Of a stretch of 64,000 nt of DNA, positions 18,541 through 28,551 are shown in pieces. The position numbers and the translations under genes were made by a program. The notes under the pieces are model-generated. The model was not told where the DNA came from. It saw only the letters and a program-made list of their open reading frames with translations, and did not search any database. Each line of letters starts with the position of its first letter. The first letter of the stretch is position 1. Source of the stretch: Streptomyces sp. NBC_01754 (GTDB lineage: Bacteria; Actinomycetota; Actinomycetes; Streptomycetales; Streptomycetaceae); assembly GCF_035918015.1 (NCBI RefSeq), contig NZ_CP109132.1, positions 1,550,001 through 1,614,000 on the forward strand, read 5' to 3'.

Positions 18541-18586
18541 GCGACGGGCGGGGTCCGTGGCCTCGGCCACGGACCCCGCCCGTCGC
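18541..18586. terminator. Terminator hairpin downstream of ctaB
   Basis: Perfect 20-bp stem (18541-18560 with 18567-18586) with a 6-base loop, 15 bases beyond the ctaB stop on the minus strand. Confidence 0.75.
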
Positions 18587-18601
18587 GGGAGCGGTGTGCG
18601 G

Positions 18602-19549
18602 TCACCTCAGGAAGGGGTCCACCGCCACGGCGACGAAGAGGAGCGACACATAGGTGATGGACCAGTGGAACAGCCGCATCTCCTTGAGCTTGCCGCCGGT
18701 GGCGCCGGCCTTCGCCCGGTGCTGCAGCCCGTGCGCCTCCCAGAGCCAGAAGCCGCCGGTCAGCACGGCCACCACCGTGTAGAACCAGCCGGTGTAGCCC
18801 AGCGGGGTCAGCAGCAGCGAGACCGCGACCATCACCCAGCTGTAGAGGACGATCTGGCGGGCCACCACCCGGTTGGAGGCGATGACCGGGAGCATCGGCA
18901 CGCCGACGCGGGCGTAGTCGTCCTTCACCTTCATCGACAGCGGCCAGTAGTGCGGCGGCGTCCAGAAGAAGATGACGGCGAAAAGAATGACCGCGGCCCA
19001 GGACATCGAATTCGTGACGGCGGACCACCCGATGAGCACGGGCATGCAGCCGGCGATTCCACCCCAGACGATGTTCTGCGAGGTGCGGCGCTTCAGCAGC
19101 ATCGTGTAGACGACGACGTAGAACAGAAGTGCGCCGAGCGCGAGAGCGGCGGAGAGCCAGTTGACGAGCAGTCCGAACCAGACCGTGGAAATCACGCCGA
19201 GCGCGATTCCGAACGCCAGGCACTCACGCGGGGACACCATCCCCGTGACAAGGGGCCGCTGGGACGTACGGTCCATCAGCGCGTCGATGTCACGGTCGAT
19301 ATACATGTTGAGCGCATTGGCACCACCCGCGGAGAGATATCCGCCGACGGTGGTCGCGAGCACGAGCCACAGGTCGGGCACGCCCTGAGCGGCCAGGAAC
19401 ATCACCGGGACGGTGGTGATCAGCAACAGCTCGATGATGCGCGGCTTGGTAAGCGCCACGAATGCCTTGATGCGGGCCCCGAACGGGCGTTGGCCCCCTG
19501 GGCTCGGAGTCAAGGCGACCCCTGCGGGTCGGGACTCGACGGCCGTCAC
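18602..19549 (-). CDS. ctaB: Heme O synthase (protoheme IX farnesyltransferase)
   Basis: 315 residues, a UbiA-superfamily prenyltransferase with about eight or nine membrane segments that adds farnesyl to heme B. The Asp-rich motif [15 protein letters not shown] and the second polar motif with [10 protein letters not shown] are present. The GTG at 19549 opens the conserved region ([10 protein letters not shown]); the open frame continues upstream to 19732 but that part is unconserved. It is divergent from the tkt operon; the 289-base gap should hold both promoters, though I could not place them with confidence. Confidence 0.92.
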   Translation of the reverse strand: MTAVESRPAGVALTPSPGGQRPFGARIKAFVALTKPRIIELLLITTVPVMFLAAQGVPDLWLVLATTVGGYLSAGGANALNMYIDRDIDALMDRTSQRPLVTGMVSPRECLAFGIALGVISTVWFGLLVNWLSAALALGALLFYVVVYTMLLKRRTSQNIVWGGIAGCMPVLIGWSAVTNSMSWAAVILFAVIFFWTPPHYWPLSMKVKDDYARVGVPMLPVIASNRVVARQIVLYSWVMVAVSLLLTPLGYTGWFYTVVAVLTGGFWLWEAHGLQHRAKAGATGGKLKEMRLFHWSITYVSLLFVAVAVDPFLR

Positions 19550-19838
19550 GCACACCCCTGACAGAGAAATCCCAGCAAGCTCCGGACTTGAGGGCCCGGT
19601 AAAGACTTGCGCGAACCAGACCACTGTAGACGTTGGGCATACGCCGCTCCTCGCGGGGGTGGGGTCGTGTTGGTGGCGCAGAAGTGACTGGCGGCGCTCA
19701 TACGGGAGGCGAACTCCGCAGGTCGCCCGCACTGTGGAAAGGGCAGAAGGAGGGCCTTACGTCGGGGGTAGGCTCGGCATCGCCCGGTGCGGTAACCAGT
19801 CACCGGTTTACGACAGTGGAGAGGAGCCCTGACTCAGG

Positions 19839-21926
19839 GTGAGCACCAAGCCGACCACCACAGACCTCCAGTGGACCGAATTGGACCAGCGGGCCGTGGA
19901 CACCGTCCGCGTCCTCGCCGCGGATGCCGTACAGAAAGTCGGAAACGGCCACCCGGGCACGGCGATGAGCCTCGCGCCTGCCGCGTACACCCTCTTCCAG
20001 AAGGTGATGCGCCACGACCCGGCGGACGCGGACTGGACCGGCCGCGACCGGTTCGTACTCTCCGCGGGCCACTCCAGTCTGACCCTCTACATCCAGCTCT
20101 ACCTCGCCGGGTACGGCCTGGAGCTGGACGACCTCAAGGCCTTCCGCACCTGGGGCTCCAAGACCCCCGGCCACCCGGAGTACGGCCACACCACCGGGGT
20201 CGAGACGACGACCGGGCCGCTGGGCCAGGGCGTCGCCAACGCCGTGGGCATGGCGATGGCCGCCCGCTACGAGCGCGGGCTGTTCGACCCGGAGGCGGCC
20301 CCCGGCACCTCCCCCTTCGATCACACCGTCTGGGTCGTCGCCGGTGACGGCTGCCTCCAGGAGGGCATCTCCGCCGAGGCGTCCTCGCTGGCCGGCCACC
20401 AGAAGCTCGGCAACCTGGTGATGCTGTGGGACGACAACCACATCTCGATCGAGGGCGACACGGAGACCGCGGTCTCCGAGGACACCCTGAAGCGGTACGA
20501 GTCCTACGGCTGGCACGTCCAGCGTGTCGAGCAGCTGCCCAGCGGCGACCTGGACCCCGAGGGCCTGTACCGCGCCCTGCGGGCGGCCCGGGCCGAGACG
20601 GAGCGCCCGTCCTTCATCGCGGCCCGCTCGATCATCGCCTGGCCCGCCCCGAACGCCCAGAACACCGAGGCCTCGCACGGCTCGGCCCTCGGCGAGGAGG
20701 AGATCGCGGCCACCAAGCGGGTGCTCGGCTTCGACCCGGAGAAGACCTTCGAGGTCTCCGACGAGGTCATCGCGCACACCCGCCGGGCGCTGGACCGCGG
20801 CCGTGAGGCCAGGGCCGAGTGGGAGAAGTCCTTCGCCGCGTGGCGCACCGGCAACCCCGGGCGCGCCGCCGGCTTCGACCGGATCGCCGCGGGTGAGCTG
20901 CCGGCCGGCTGGGAGGAGAAGCTCCCGGTCTTCGAGGAGGGCCAGGGCGTCGCGACGCGCGCCGCCTCCGGCAAGGTGCTCCAGGCGCTCGGCGGGATCA
21001 TCCCCGAGCTGTGGGGCGGCTCCGCCGACCTCGCCGGCTCGAACAACACCACCATCGACAAGACGTCGTCCTTCCTCCCGGCGGGCAACCCGCTGCCGGA
21101 GGCGGACCCGTACGGCCGCACGATCCACTTCGGCATCCGCGAGCACGCCATGGCCGCGGCCATGAACGGCATCGCGCTGCACGGCAACACCCGCGTCTAC
21201 GGCGGCACCTTCCTGGTGTTCTCCGACTACATGCGCAACGCCGTGCGGCTCTCCGCGCTGATGCACCTGCCGGTGACGTACGTGTGGACGCACGACTCGA
21301 TCGGCCTCGGCGAGGACGGTCCGACCCACCAGCCGGTCGAGCACCTGGCCTCGCTGCGCGCGATCCCGGGCCTGAACGTGGTCCGCCCGGCCGACGCCAA
21401 CGAGACGGCGACCGCCTGGCGCGAGATCCTGAGCCGGTACACCAAGGTGTTCGGCAAGGGCGCCCCGCACGGTCTGGCGCTGACCCGCCAGGGCGTGCCG
21501 ACCTACGCGCCGAACGATGACGCCGCCAAGGGCGGGTACGTGCTCTTCGAGGCCGAGGGCGGCGCGCCCGAGGTCGTGCTGATCGGCACGGGCTCCGAGG
21601 TCCACCTGGCCGTGGAGGCCCGCGAGGAGCTCCAGGCGGCCGGTGTGCCGACCCGTGTGGTCTCCATGCCGTGTGTCGAGTGGTTCGAGGAGCAGGACCA
21701 GGCGTACAAGGACAGCGTGCTGCCGCCGTCGGTGAGGGCGCGGGTCGCCGTGGAGGCGGGCATCGGCCTGACCTGGTACCGCTACGTGGGCGACGCGGGC
21801 CGGATCGTCTCGCTGGAGCACTTCGGTGCCTCGGCCGACGCCAAGGTCCTCTTCCGCGAGTTCGGCTTCACGGCCGGACACGTGGTCGCCGCCGCCCGGG
21901 AATCCCTCGCCGCCGCGCAGCGCTGA
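19839..21926 (+). CDS. tkt: Transketolase
   Basis: 695 residues, a thiamine-diphosphate enzyme of the pentose-phosphate pathway moving two-carbon units between sugar phosphates. Motifs: [11 protein letters not shown], a ThDP-binding [19 protein letters not shown] ending near [11 protein letters not shown], and the C-terminal half with [15 protein letters not shown]. Start is GTG 19839 with GAGGAG at 19821-19826. It heads the plus-strand operon tkt-tal-zwf-opcA-pgl, with 34 bases to tal. Confidence 0.96.
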   Translation: MSTKPTTTDLQWTELDQRAVDTVRVLAADAVQKVGNGHPGTAMSLAPAAYTLFQKVMRHDPADADWTGRDRFVLSAGHSSLTLYIQLYLAGYGLELDDLKAFRTWGSKTPGHPEYGHTTGVETTTGPLGQGVANAVGMAMAARYERGLFDPEAAPGTSPFDHTVWVVAGDGCLQEGISAEASSLAGHQKLGNLVMLWDDNHISIEGDTETAVSEDTLKRYESYGWHVQRVEQLPSGDLDPEGLYRALRAARAETERPSFIAARSIIAWPAPNAQNTEASHGSALGEEEIAATKRVLGFDPEKTFEVSDEVIAHTRRALDRGREARAEWEKSFAAWRTGNPGRAAGFDRIAAGELPAGWEEKLPVFEEGQGVATRAASGKVLQALGGIIPELWGGSADLAGSNNTTIDKTSSFLPAGNPLPEADPYGRTIHFGIREHAMAAAMNGIALHGNTRVYGGTFLVFSDYMRNAVRLSALMHLPVTYVWTHDSIGLGEDGPTHQPVEHLASLRAIPGLNVVRPADANETATAWREILSRYTKVFGKGAPHGLALTRQGVPTYAPNDDAAKGGYVLFEAEGGAPEVVLIGTGSEVHLAVEAREELQAAGVPTRVVSMPCVEWFEEQDQAYKDSVLPPSVRARVAVEAGIGLTWYRYVGDAGRIVSLEHFGASADAKVLFREFGFTAGHVVAAARESLAAAQR

Positions 21927-21960
21927 CGCCGGTATACGACTAGTAGGAGATGCAATTCTC

Positions 21961-23079
21961 ATGACAGACGCACTCAAGCGCCTCTCCGACGAGGGTGTGG
22001 CGATCTGGCTGGACGACCTCTCGCGCAAGCGGATCACCTCCGGCAACCTGGCCGAGCTGATCGACCAGAGCCACGTCGTGGGGGTCACGACCAACCCGTC
22101 GATCTTCCAGAAGGCGATCTCCCAGGGCCACGGTTACGACCAGCAGCTCGCCGACCTCGCCGCCCGCAGGGTGACCGTCGAGGAGGCGGTCCGCATGATC
22201 ACGACCGCCGACGTACGCGACGCGGCCGACGTCCTGCGCCCCGTCTTCGACGCGACCGGCGGACTGGACGGCCGGGTCTCCATCGAGGTCGACCCGCGCC
22301 TGGCCCACGACACGCGGGCCACGGTCGCCGAGGCCAAGCAGCTCGCGTGGCTGGTGGACCGGCCGAACACGCTCATCAAGATCCCGGCGACGAAGTCCGG
22401 CCTGCCGGCCATCACCGAGACCATCGGGCGGGGCATCAGCGTCAACGTGACCCTGATCTTCTCGCTGGAGCGCTACCGCGAGGTCATGGACGCCTACCTG
22501 GCAGGCCTGGAGAAGGCGAAGGCCGCGGGCCTGGACCTCTCCAGGATCCACTCGGTGGCCTCGTTCTTCGTGTCCCGCGTGGACACCGAGATCGACAAGC
22601 GGCTGGACGCAGTCGGCGGCGACGAGGCGAAGGCCGCCAAGGGCAAGTCCGCCCTGGCCAACGCCCGTCTGGCCTACGAGGCGTACGAGGAGGTCTTCGC
22701 CGGTGAGCGCTGGGCCGCCCTGGACAAGGCGCGCGCCAACAAGCAGCGTCCGCTGTGGGCCTCCACCGGTGTGAAGGACCCGTCCCTCAAGGACACCCTG
22801 TACGTCGACGACCTCGTGGCCCCGAACACGGTCAACACCATGCCGGAGGCGACGCTGGAGGCCGTGGCCGACCACGGCGAGATCACCGGCGACACCGTCG
22901 CCGGACGCTACGACCAGGCCCGTGCCGACCTCGCGGCGATCAAGAAGCTCGGTGTCGACTACGACGACGTCGTGCAGGTGCTGGAGGACGAGGGCGTCGA
23001 GAAGTTCGCGACGTCCTGGAACGACCTGCTCAAGTCGACCGAGGCCGAACTCGAGCGCCTCGCTCCTTCGAAGGGCTGA
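21961..23079 (+). CDS. tal: Transaldolase
   Basis: 372 residues, the long actinobacterial/plant-type transaldolase transferring dihydroxyacetone units. [13 protein letters not shown] near the N-terminus and the Schiff-base lysine in [16 protein letters not shown] are visible. ATG 21961 has TAGGAGAT upstream. An upstream in-frame ATG lies inside tkt and is rejected. It is followed by zwf after 5 bases. Confidence 0.96.
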   Translation: MTDALKRLSDEGVAIWLDDLSRKRITSGNLAELIDQSHVVGVTTNPSIFQKAISQGHGYDQQLADLAARRVTVEEAVRMITTADVRDAADVLRPVFDATGGLDGRVSIEVDPRLAHDTRATVAEAKQLAWLVDRPNTLIKIPATKSGLPAITETIGRGISVNVTLIFSLERYREVMDAYLAGLEKAKAAGLDLSRIHSVASFFVSRVDTEIDKRLDAVGGDEAKAAKGKSALANARLAYEAYEEVFAGERWAALDKARANKQRPLWASTGVKDPSLKDTLYVDDLVAPNTVNTMPEATLEAVADHGEITGDTVAGRYDQARADLAAIKKLGVDYDDVVQVLEDEGVEKFATSWNDLLKSTEAELERLAPSKG

Positions 23080-23084
23080 CCACC

Positions 23085-24617
23085 TTGTCTGGTGTTCCCG
23101 GAGCCAACCCGCTCCGTGACGCCCAGGACCGACGGCTCCCGCGTATCGCGGGGCCGTCGGGTCTGGTGATTTTCGGTGTCACGGGGGATCTGTCCCGTAA
23201 GAAGCTGATGCCGGCCGTCTACGACCTGGCCAACCGCGGCCTGCTGCCGCCGGGCTTCTCGCTCATCGGTTTCGCGCGCCGCGACTGGGAGGACGAGGAC
23301 TTCGCCCAGGTCGTGCACGACTCCGTCAAGGAGCACGCCCGTACCCCGTTCCGCGAGGAGGTCTGGCAGCAGCTGAGCCAGGGCATGCGGTTCGTCCAGG
23401 GCAACTTCGACGACGACGTGGCGTTCGAGACCCTCAGGGCCACGATCGAGGAGCTCGACAAGGCGCAGGGCACGGGCGGCAACTTCGCCTTCTACCTGTC
23501 CGTGCCGCCGAAGTTCTTCCCCAAGGTCGTCCAGCAGCTCAAGAAGCACGGGCTGGCCGACCAGAAGGAAGGCAGCTGGCGGCGGGCCGTCATCGAGAAG
23601 CCGTTCGGGCACGACCTGCGCAGCGCACAGGAGCTCAACCAGCTCGTGCACGACGTGTTCCCGCCGAACGAGGTCTTCCGTATCGACCACTACCTCGGCA
23701 AGGAGACGGTCCAGAACATCCTGGCGCTGCGCTTCGCCAACACGATGTGGGAGCCGATCTGGAACAGGTCCTACGTCGACCACGTCCAGATCACGATGGC
23801 CGAGGACATCGGCATCGGCGGCCGGGCCGGCTACTACGACGGCATCGGGGCCGCGCGTGACGTCATCCAGAACCACCTGCTCCAACTGCTGGCGCTGACG
23901 GCGATGGAGGAGCCCGGCTCCTTCCACCCGAAGGCGCTGGTGGCCGAGAAGCTGAAGGTGCTCACGGCGGTGGAACTGCCCGAGGACCTCGGCAGGCACA
24001 CGGTCCGGGGCCAGTACACGCACGCGTGGCAGGGCGGCCAGGAGGTGCCCGGCTACCTGGAGGAAGAGGGCATCGACCCCAAGTCGAAGACCGACACCTT
24101 CGCCGCGGTCAAGCTGACGATCAACAACCGCCGCTGGGCGGGCGTGCCGTTCTACCTGCGGACCGGCAAGCGGCTCGGCCGGCGGGTCACGGAGATCGCG
24201 GTCGTCTTCAAGCGCGCCCCCTACCTGCCCTTCGAGTCCGGTGCGACGGAGGAGCTGGGCGGCAACGCCCTGGTCATCCGGGTGCAGCCGGACGAGGGGG
24301 TGACGGTCCGGTTCGGCTCCAAGGTGCCCGGTACCTCCATGGAGGTACGGGACGTGACGATGGACTTCGCCTACGGCGAGTCCTTCACGGAGTCCAGCCC
24401 GGAGGCGTACGAGCGGCTCATCCTCGATGTGCTGCTCGGCGACGCCAACCTGTTCCCGCGCCACCAGGAGGTGGAGCTCTCCTGGAACATCCTCGACCCG
24501 ATCGAGCAGTACTGGGACAAGCACGGCAAGCCCGCCCAGTACCCGGCCGGCACCTGGGGACCGGCCGAGGCCGACGAGATGCTCGCACGCGACGGACGGA
24601 GCTGGCGCCGGCCATGA
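23085..24617 (+). CDS. zwf: Glucose-6-phosphate 1-dehydrogenase
   Basis: 510 residues. The dinucleotide motif GVTGDLSRKK (about 28-37) and the active site RIDHYLGKETVQNIL are intact. It makes NADPH and 6-phosphogluconolactone, the substrate of Pgl encoded two genes on. The likely start is TTG 23085, 5 bases after the tal stop, since no ATG or GTG fits the short conserved N-terminus. It overlaps opcA by four bases (ATGA); OpcA is its allosteric partner in actinobacteria. Confidence 0.94.
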   Translation: MSGVPGANPLRDAQDRRLPRIAGPSGLVIFGVTGDLSRKKLMPAVYDLANRGLLPPGFSLIGFARRDWEDEDFAQVVHDSVKEHARTPFREEVWQQLSQGMRFVQGNFDDDVAFETLRATIEELDKAQGTGGNFAFYLSVPPKFFPKVVQQLKKHGLADQKEGSWRRAVIEKPFGHDLRSAQELNQLVHDVFPPNEVFRIDHYLGKETVQNILALRFANTMWEPIWNRSYVDHVQITMAEDIGIGGRAGYYDGIGAARDVIQNHLLQLLALTAMEEPGSFHPKALVAEKLKVLTAVELPEDLGRHTVRGQYTHAWQGGQEVPGYLEEEGIDPKSKTDTFAAVKLTINNRRWAGVPFYLRTGKRLGRRVTEIAVVFKRAPYLPFESGATEELGGNALVIRVQPDEGVTVRFGSKVPGTSMEVRDVTMDFAYGESFTESSPEAYERLILDVLLGDANLFPRHQEVELSWNILDPIEQYWDKHGKPAQYPAGTWGPAEADEMLARDGRSWRRP

Positions 24618-25645
24618 AGATCGATCTCACGGAAACCACGTCCAGCAAGATCAACCAGGCGATGGTCTCGGCGCGCCGTTCCATCGGCACACCGGCCATC
24701 GGCATGGTGCTCACCCTCGTCATCGTCACCGACGAGGAGAACGCCTACGACGCGCTCAAGGCGGCGAGCGACTCCTCGCGCGAGCACCCCTCGCGGATCA
24801 TCGCGGTGATCAAGCGGGTCAGCCGTTCGCCGCGCGCCCGGCGCGACGCCCGGCTCGACGCCGAGATCCGGGTCGGTTCCGACGCGGGCTCGGGCGAGAC
24901 GATCGTGCTCCGCCTGCACGGCGAGCTGGCCAACCACGCCCAGTCGGTCGTCCTGCCGCTGCTGCTGCCGGACGCCCCGGTGGTGCTGTGGTGGCCGCAG
25001 GACGCCCCCGCGGACCCGGCGAAGGACCCGCTGGGCGCGCTCGCCCAGCGCCGTATCACCGACACCTACTCGGCCGAGCACCCGCTCGACGAGCTGGCGG
25101 TGCGGGCGGCGACGTACCGGCCGGGTGACACGGACCTGGCCTGGACCCGCATCACCCCCTGGCGCTCCATGCTGGCGGCGGCGCTCGACCAGCACCCCGC
25201 CGAGGTCGTCTCGGCCACGGTCGAGGGCGAGTCCGACAACCCGAGCTGCGAGCTGCTGGCCATGTGGCTCGCGAACCGGCTCGGCGTCCCGGTGGAGCGC
25301 ACCCTGTCGGGCGGGCCCGGGCTGACGGCGGTCCGGATGGAGACGAAGGACGGTGTCATCGTCCTTGACCGGGCCGACGGATCGCTCGCCACGCTGTGCA
25401 TGGCGGGCCAGCCCGACCGCGCGGTGGCGCTGAAGCGGCGCGAGACCGCCGAGCTCCTCGCGGAGGAGCTGCGGCGGCTGGACCCGGACAACGTCTACGC
25501 CTCCGCGGTGAAGTTCGGGGTGGAACGCCTCGGCGGGCCCGCCGAGGCCTCGTCCGTCGGCTCCGGGCAGAAGGCATCCGCCCCGGCGGGGGCCGGTGCC
25601 CCGGCCGCGAAGAAGGCCGCGGCCAAGAAGGCGGCGTCGAAGTGA
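24614..25645 (+). CDS. opcA: Glucose-6-phosphate dehydrogenase assembly protein OpcA
   Basis: 343 residues. OpcA modulates G6PDH in actinobacteria and cyanobacteria. The conserved N-terminus (LTETTSSKINQAMVSARRS) and LPLLLPDAPVVLWWPQ are recognisable. The last 30 residues are Ala/Lys-rich (AAKKAAAKKAASK), an unusual tail resembling DNA- or polyanion-binding extensions. Start and stop overlap neighbours (ATGA with zwf, GTGA with pgl), giving a tightly coupled zwf-opcA-pgl set. Confidence 0.94.
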   Translation: MKIDLTETTSSKINQAMVSARRSIGTPAIGMVLTLVIVTDEENAYDALKAASDSSREHPSRIIAVIKRVSRSPRARRDARLDAEIRVGSDAGSGETIVLRLHGELANHAQSVVLPLLLPDAPVVLWWPQDAPADPAKDPLGALAQRRITDTYSAEHPLDELAVRAATYRPGDTDLAWTRITPWRSMLAAALDQHPAEVVSATVEGESDNPSCELLAMWLANRLGVPVERTLSGGPGLTAVRMETKDGVIVLDRADGSLATLCMAGQPDRAVALKRRETAELLAEELRRLDPDNVYASAVKFGVERLGGPAEASSVGSGQKASAPAGAGAPAAKKAAAKKAASK

Positions 25646-26424
25646 GTACCCCCCAGCTCGTCGTGCACCGCGACACGGAACTGATGGCCCAGGCCACGGC
25701 GGCGCGGCTGATCACCCGGATCGTGGACGCCCAGGCCGCACGCGGGGCCGCCTCGGTGGTCCTGACCGGCGGCCGCAACGGCAACGGACTGCTGGCCGCG
25801 CTCGCCGCCTCGCCCGCCCGGGACGCGATCGACTGGTCGCGGCTCGACCTGTGGTGGGGCGACGAGCGCTTCCTGCCCGAGGGCGATCCGGAGCGCAACG
25901 TCACGCAGGCCCGCGAGGCCCTGCTGGACACGGTGGGGCCGGACCCGTCCCGGATCCACGCGATGCCCGCCTCGGACGGTCCGTACGCCGATGACGTGGA
26001 CGCCGCGGCGGCCGCGTACGCCGCCGAGCTGGCCGCCGCGGCCGGCCCGGGGGACGGCGGAACGGTACCGGCGTTCGACGTCCTGATGCTGGGCGTCGGC
26101 CCGGACACCCATGTCGCCTCGCTCTTCCCGGAGCTCGCGGCGGTACGGGAGACCGAGCTCACCGTCGTCGGGGTGCGCGGCGCCCCGAAGCCGCCGCCCA
26201 CCCGGATCTCGCTCACGCTGCCCGCCATCCGGGCGGCGCGCGAGGTGTGGCTGCTGGCCGCGGGTGAGGACAAGGCGGAGGCGGCCGGGATCGCGCTGTC
26301 CGGCGCCGGAGAGGTCCAAGCCCCCGCGGCGGGGGCGTACGGCCGCGAGCGCACGCTGTGGCTGCTGGACGCGGCGGCCGCCTCCCAGCTGCCGCCGGCG
26401 CTGTATCCGCGGGCTTCCGCGTAG
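25642..26424 (+). CDS. pgl: 6-phosphogluconolactonase
   Basis: 260 residues, DevB/Pgl type; hydrolyses 6-phosphogluconolactone made by Zwf. Motifs include TGGRNGNGL, the WWGDERFLP block (about 72-80), NVTQAREALLD and LGVGPDTHVASLFP. GTG 25642 overlaps the opcA stop by four bases. It is the last gene of the pentose-phosphate operon and ends on a strong hairpin whose left arm begins in its stop codon. Confidence 0.94.
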   Translation: MSTPQLVVHRDTELMAQATAARLITRIVDAQAARGAASVVLTGGRNGNGLLAALAASPARDAIDWSRLDLWWGDERFLPEGDPERNVTQAREALLDTVGPDPSRIHAMPASDGPYADDVDAAAAAYAAELAAAAGPGDGGTVPAFDVLMLGVGPDTHVASLFPELAAVRETELTVVGVRGAPKPPPTRISLTLPAIRAAREVWLLAAGEDKAEAAGIALSGAGEVQAPAAGAYGRERTLWLLDAAAASQLPPALYPRASA

Positions 26425-26481
26425 GTACGTACGAAGGGCCCGGTCCGCTCCTCTGAGCGGACCGGGCCCTTCGTACGTACC
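26424..26481. terminator. Terminator hairpin after pgl
   Basis: 27-base arms (26424-26450 and 26455-26481) are perfect reverse complements around a 4-base CTCT loop; the left arm begins within the pgl stop codon. It also lies just past the convergent PH-domain gene (stop 26513), so it is probably bidirectional. Confidence 0.85.
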
Positions 26482-26512
26482 GCTCCGGTCAGAGGCCGAC
26501 CGCCGGCCCGGG

Positions 26513-28051
26513 TCACCCCGTCCGCTTACCGGCGCCGGCCGGCCCCCGCTCCAGGAAGGGCTCCAGCAGCCCCGGGACGACCTCCGCCGCGAAGAGCAGC
26601 CCCTCGCTCGCGTCCGCGTCCCGCACCGTGTAGGCGCCCGCCCCGGCGGCCGTGGTGGCGGTGACGGCGATCAGGCCCGCCCGGCGCTGGAACCAGGACT
26701 GCCGGACCGTCCAGCCGATCACCCCGGCGCGCTGGAGGGCGGCCGTGGAACGCCGCAGCGTCCCGGAGCGGGTCACCAGGTACCCGCCGCTCAGCGTGTG
26801 CCCCAGCGACCGGTAGGCGTCCAGTGCCGACGCCACCGCGAGCGGCACGCCCACGACGGCGCAGCCGAGCGCGGTCCACAGCAGTACGGGCGTCAGCCAG
26901 GCCCCCAGGAGCGCGAGGGCCGACACCGGGGCCAGGACCGCCGCGAGGGCCCGGCGCAGCCGTCGGCCGCGGGCGGCCGGGGGGTGGGCGGTGAGCGGGG
27001 CGCAGGTGGGCGCCACGGGCTCCCGCAGGACCTCGGCGGCGATCGCGTCGGCGAAGGCGCGGGGCGTGGGGGGCAGCAGGGTGTCGTGGTCGGCTCCCCG
27101 GGTCTTCTCGTCCCTGGCCAGACCCGTGGTGATGGCGTCCACCCGGGCGGCCCCGGCCAGCCGTACGCCGAGGGGCTCGACCAGGTCCACCCCCCGCAGC
27201 CGCCGCTCCTGGACGGACAGCGAGCGTGACGTCAGCAGCCCGCGCCGCACCCGCAGGGTGCCGCCCGGTTCGCGTTCCAGGCGGTAGTTCCACCACATCT
27301 CGGTCCAGAGTCCGAGCGCCCCGACGAACCCGGCTGCCAGGGCCGCCGCCACCAGGACGGTGACCGTCCAGAACAGCGAGGTGCCCCGGAACCGGCCGGC
27401 GACCCAGTCGATGACCTCGCCCTGGACGCCGACCCACTCGCTGACCTGCATCACGGCGCCGGCCGCCGCGCCGCCCAGCATGGGGGCGAGGAAGGAGACC
27501 GGTGCGTAGCGGATCCATCGGGCGTCGAGCACGGCCAGTACGCCCTCGCGATGGGTACCGGGCCTCCCGGCGCGGACGCGGGCCAGGAGTTCGCGGCGCA
27601 GCCGCTCGCCTTCGGCGCGGTCCACGGGGTCGAGTTCCAGGGTGGACTCGCCGCCGGTCTGCTCGCCGGTGCCGATGCGGACGGTGACCAGGCCCAGCAC
27701 CCGCAGCAGCGGGTTGGCGGTGAGGTCGACGCTGCGGATCCGCTCACGGGCCAGGGAGCGGCGTTTGGCCAGCAGGAGTCCGGTGTGCAGCTCGACGCGT
27801 TCGCCGCCGACGCGGTAGCGGGTGCGCCGCCAGCGTACGTAGTCCGCGGCGGCGGCGCAGCCGACGAGGAGCACGGCCCCGGCCAGGGCCGGTCCGAGGG
27901 CCGCCGGGTAGCCGGACCGTCCGGCCAGGGCCGCCACGGCCGGTACGGCGACGCCCACCGCCACCCCCGCCGTGACGAGCGCGGTGACCAGGACCGTACG
28001 CCGGTGGATCCGGCGCCACGGCGGGCCCTCCTGGTCGGCGGGGGTGCTCAT
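26513..28051 (-). CDS. PH-domain membrane protein, YdbT-like
   Basis: 512 residues with three bacterial PH (bPH_2, YdbS/YdbT-type) units separated by membrane segments: RRTRYRVGGERVELHTGLL (about 70-90), then WNYRLEREPGGTLRVRRGLL (about 250), then LSGGYLVTRSGTLRRSTAAL (about 420), each followed by an R-x-V-D/Q element. Hydrophobic segments occur near 20-65, 175-245 and 350-400. YdbT proteins work with YdbS, encoded just upstream and overlapping by four bases. Function is not established; in Bacillus ydbS-ydbT is linked to resistance to antimicrobials. Confidence 0.82.
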   Translation of the reverse strand: MSTPADQEGPPWRRIHRRTVLVTALVTAGVAVGVAVPAVAALAGRSGYPAALGPALAGAVLLVGCAAAADYVRWRRTRYRVGGERVELHTGLLLAKRRSLARERIRSVDLTANPLLRVLGLVTVRIGTGEQTGGESTLELDPVDRAEGERLRRELLARVRAGRPGTHREGVLAVLDARWIRYAPVSFLAPMLGGAAAGAVMQVSEWVGVQGEVIDWVAGRFRGTSLFWTVTVLVAAALAAGFVGALGLWTEMWWNYRLEREPGGTLRVRRGLLTSRSLSVQERRLRGVDLVEPLGVRLAGAARVDAITTGLARDEKTRGADHDTLLPPTPRAFADAIAAEVLREPVAPTCAPLTAHPPAARGRRLRRALAAVLAPVSALALLGAWLTPVLLWTALGCAVVGVPLAVASALDAYRSLGHTLSGGYLVTRSGTLRRSTAALQRAGVIGWTVRQSWFQRRAGLIAVTATTAAGAGAYTVRDADASEGLLFAAEVVPGLLEPFLERGPAGAGKRTG

Positions 28052-28548
28052 GTGGCGTCGCCGGGGGTGTCCTGGGTGATCCGGGTGAGCCGTTCGGCGA
28101 GGTCGGCGGCCGTCTCGTGGCCGAGGCCCTCGATCTTCAGGGCGCCCTTGGCGGAGGCGGTCGTGACGGTGAGGGTGGCCAGGCCGAAGAGCTGCTCCAG
28201 CGGGCCGCGCACGGTGTCCACGGTCTGGATGCGGGACATCGGCGCGATCCGCCACTCCCGCAGGACGACCCCGGTCCGTACGTAGACCGCCTCGTCGGTG
28301 ACCTCCCAGCGGTGGACGCGGAACCACCAGAGGGGGAAGAGGACGGCCACCGCCAGCCCGGCGGCGGCCAGCACGGCGGCGGGCACCAGCAGCCACCCGG
28401 CGGGCTCGACGAACGCGCCCAGGACGGCCGGCACGGCCACCGGGGCCGCCGTCAGCAGCAGGCACCGGGCCCGCCACCAGCCGACGGCCCGCCGGGCCGG
28501 TGCGTGGCGCGGCGGCCGGAGCCGTACCGTCCCCTCCCCCCTCTCCAC
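28048..28548 (-). CDS. PH-domain membrane protein, YdbS-like
   Basis: 166 residues: two adjacent hydrophobic segments (about 25-75) then one bPH_2 domain (VTDEAVYVRTGVVLREWRIAPMSRIQTVDTVRGPLEQLFGL pattern, about 85-130). The stop overlaps the YdbT-like ATG (ATGA), so both are made together as a likely complex. It begins 3 bases after the pgi stop, so the pair may be transcribed as the tail of the pgi transcript. Confidence 0.82.
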   Translation of the reverse strand: MERGEGTVRLRPPRHAPARRAVGWWRARCLLLTAAPVAVPAVLGAFVEPAGWLLVPAAVLAAAGLAVAVLFPLWWFRVHRWEVTDEAVYVRTGVVLREWRIAPMSRIQTVDTVRGPLEQLFGLATLTVTTASAKGALKIEGLGHETAADLAERLTRITQDTPGDAT

Positions 28549-28551
28549 GGG

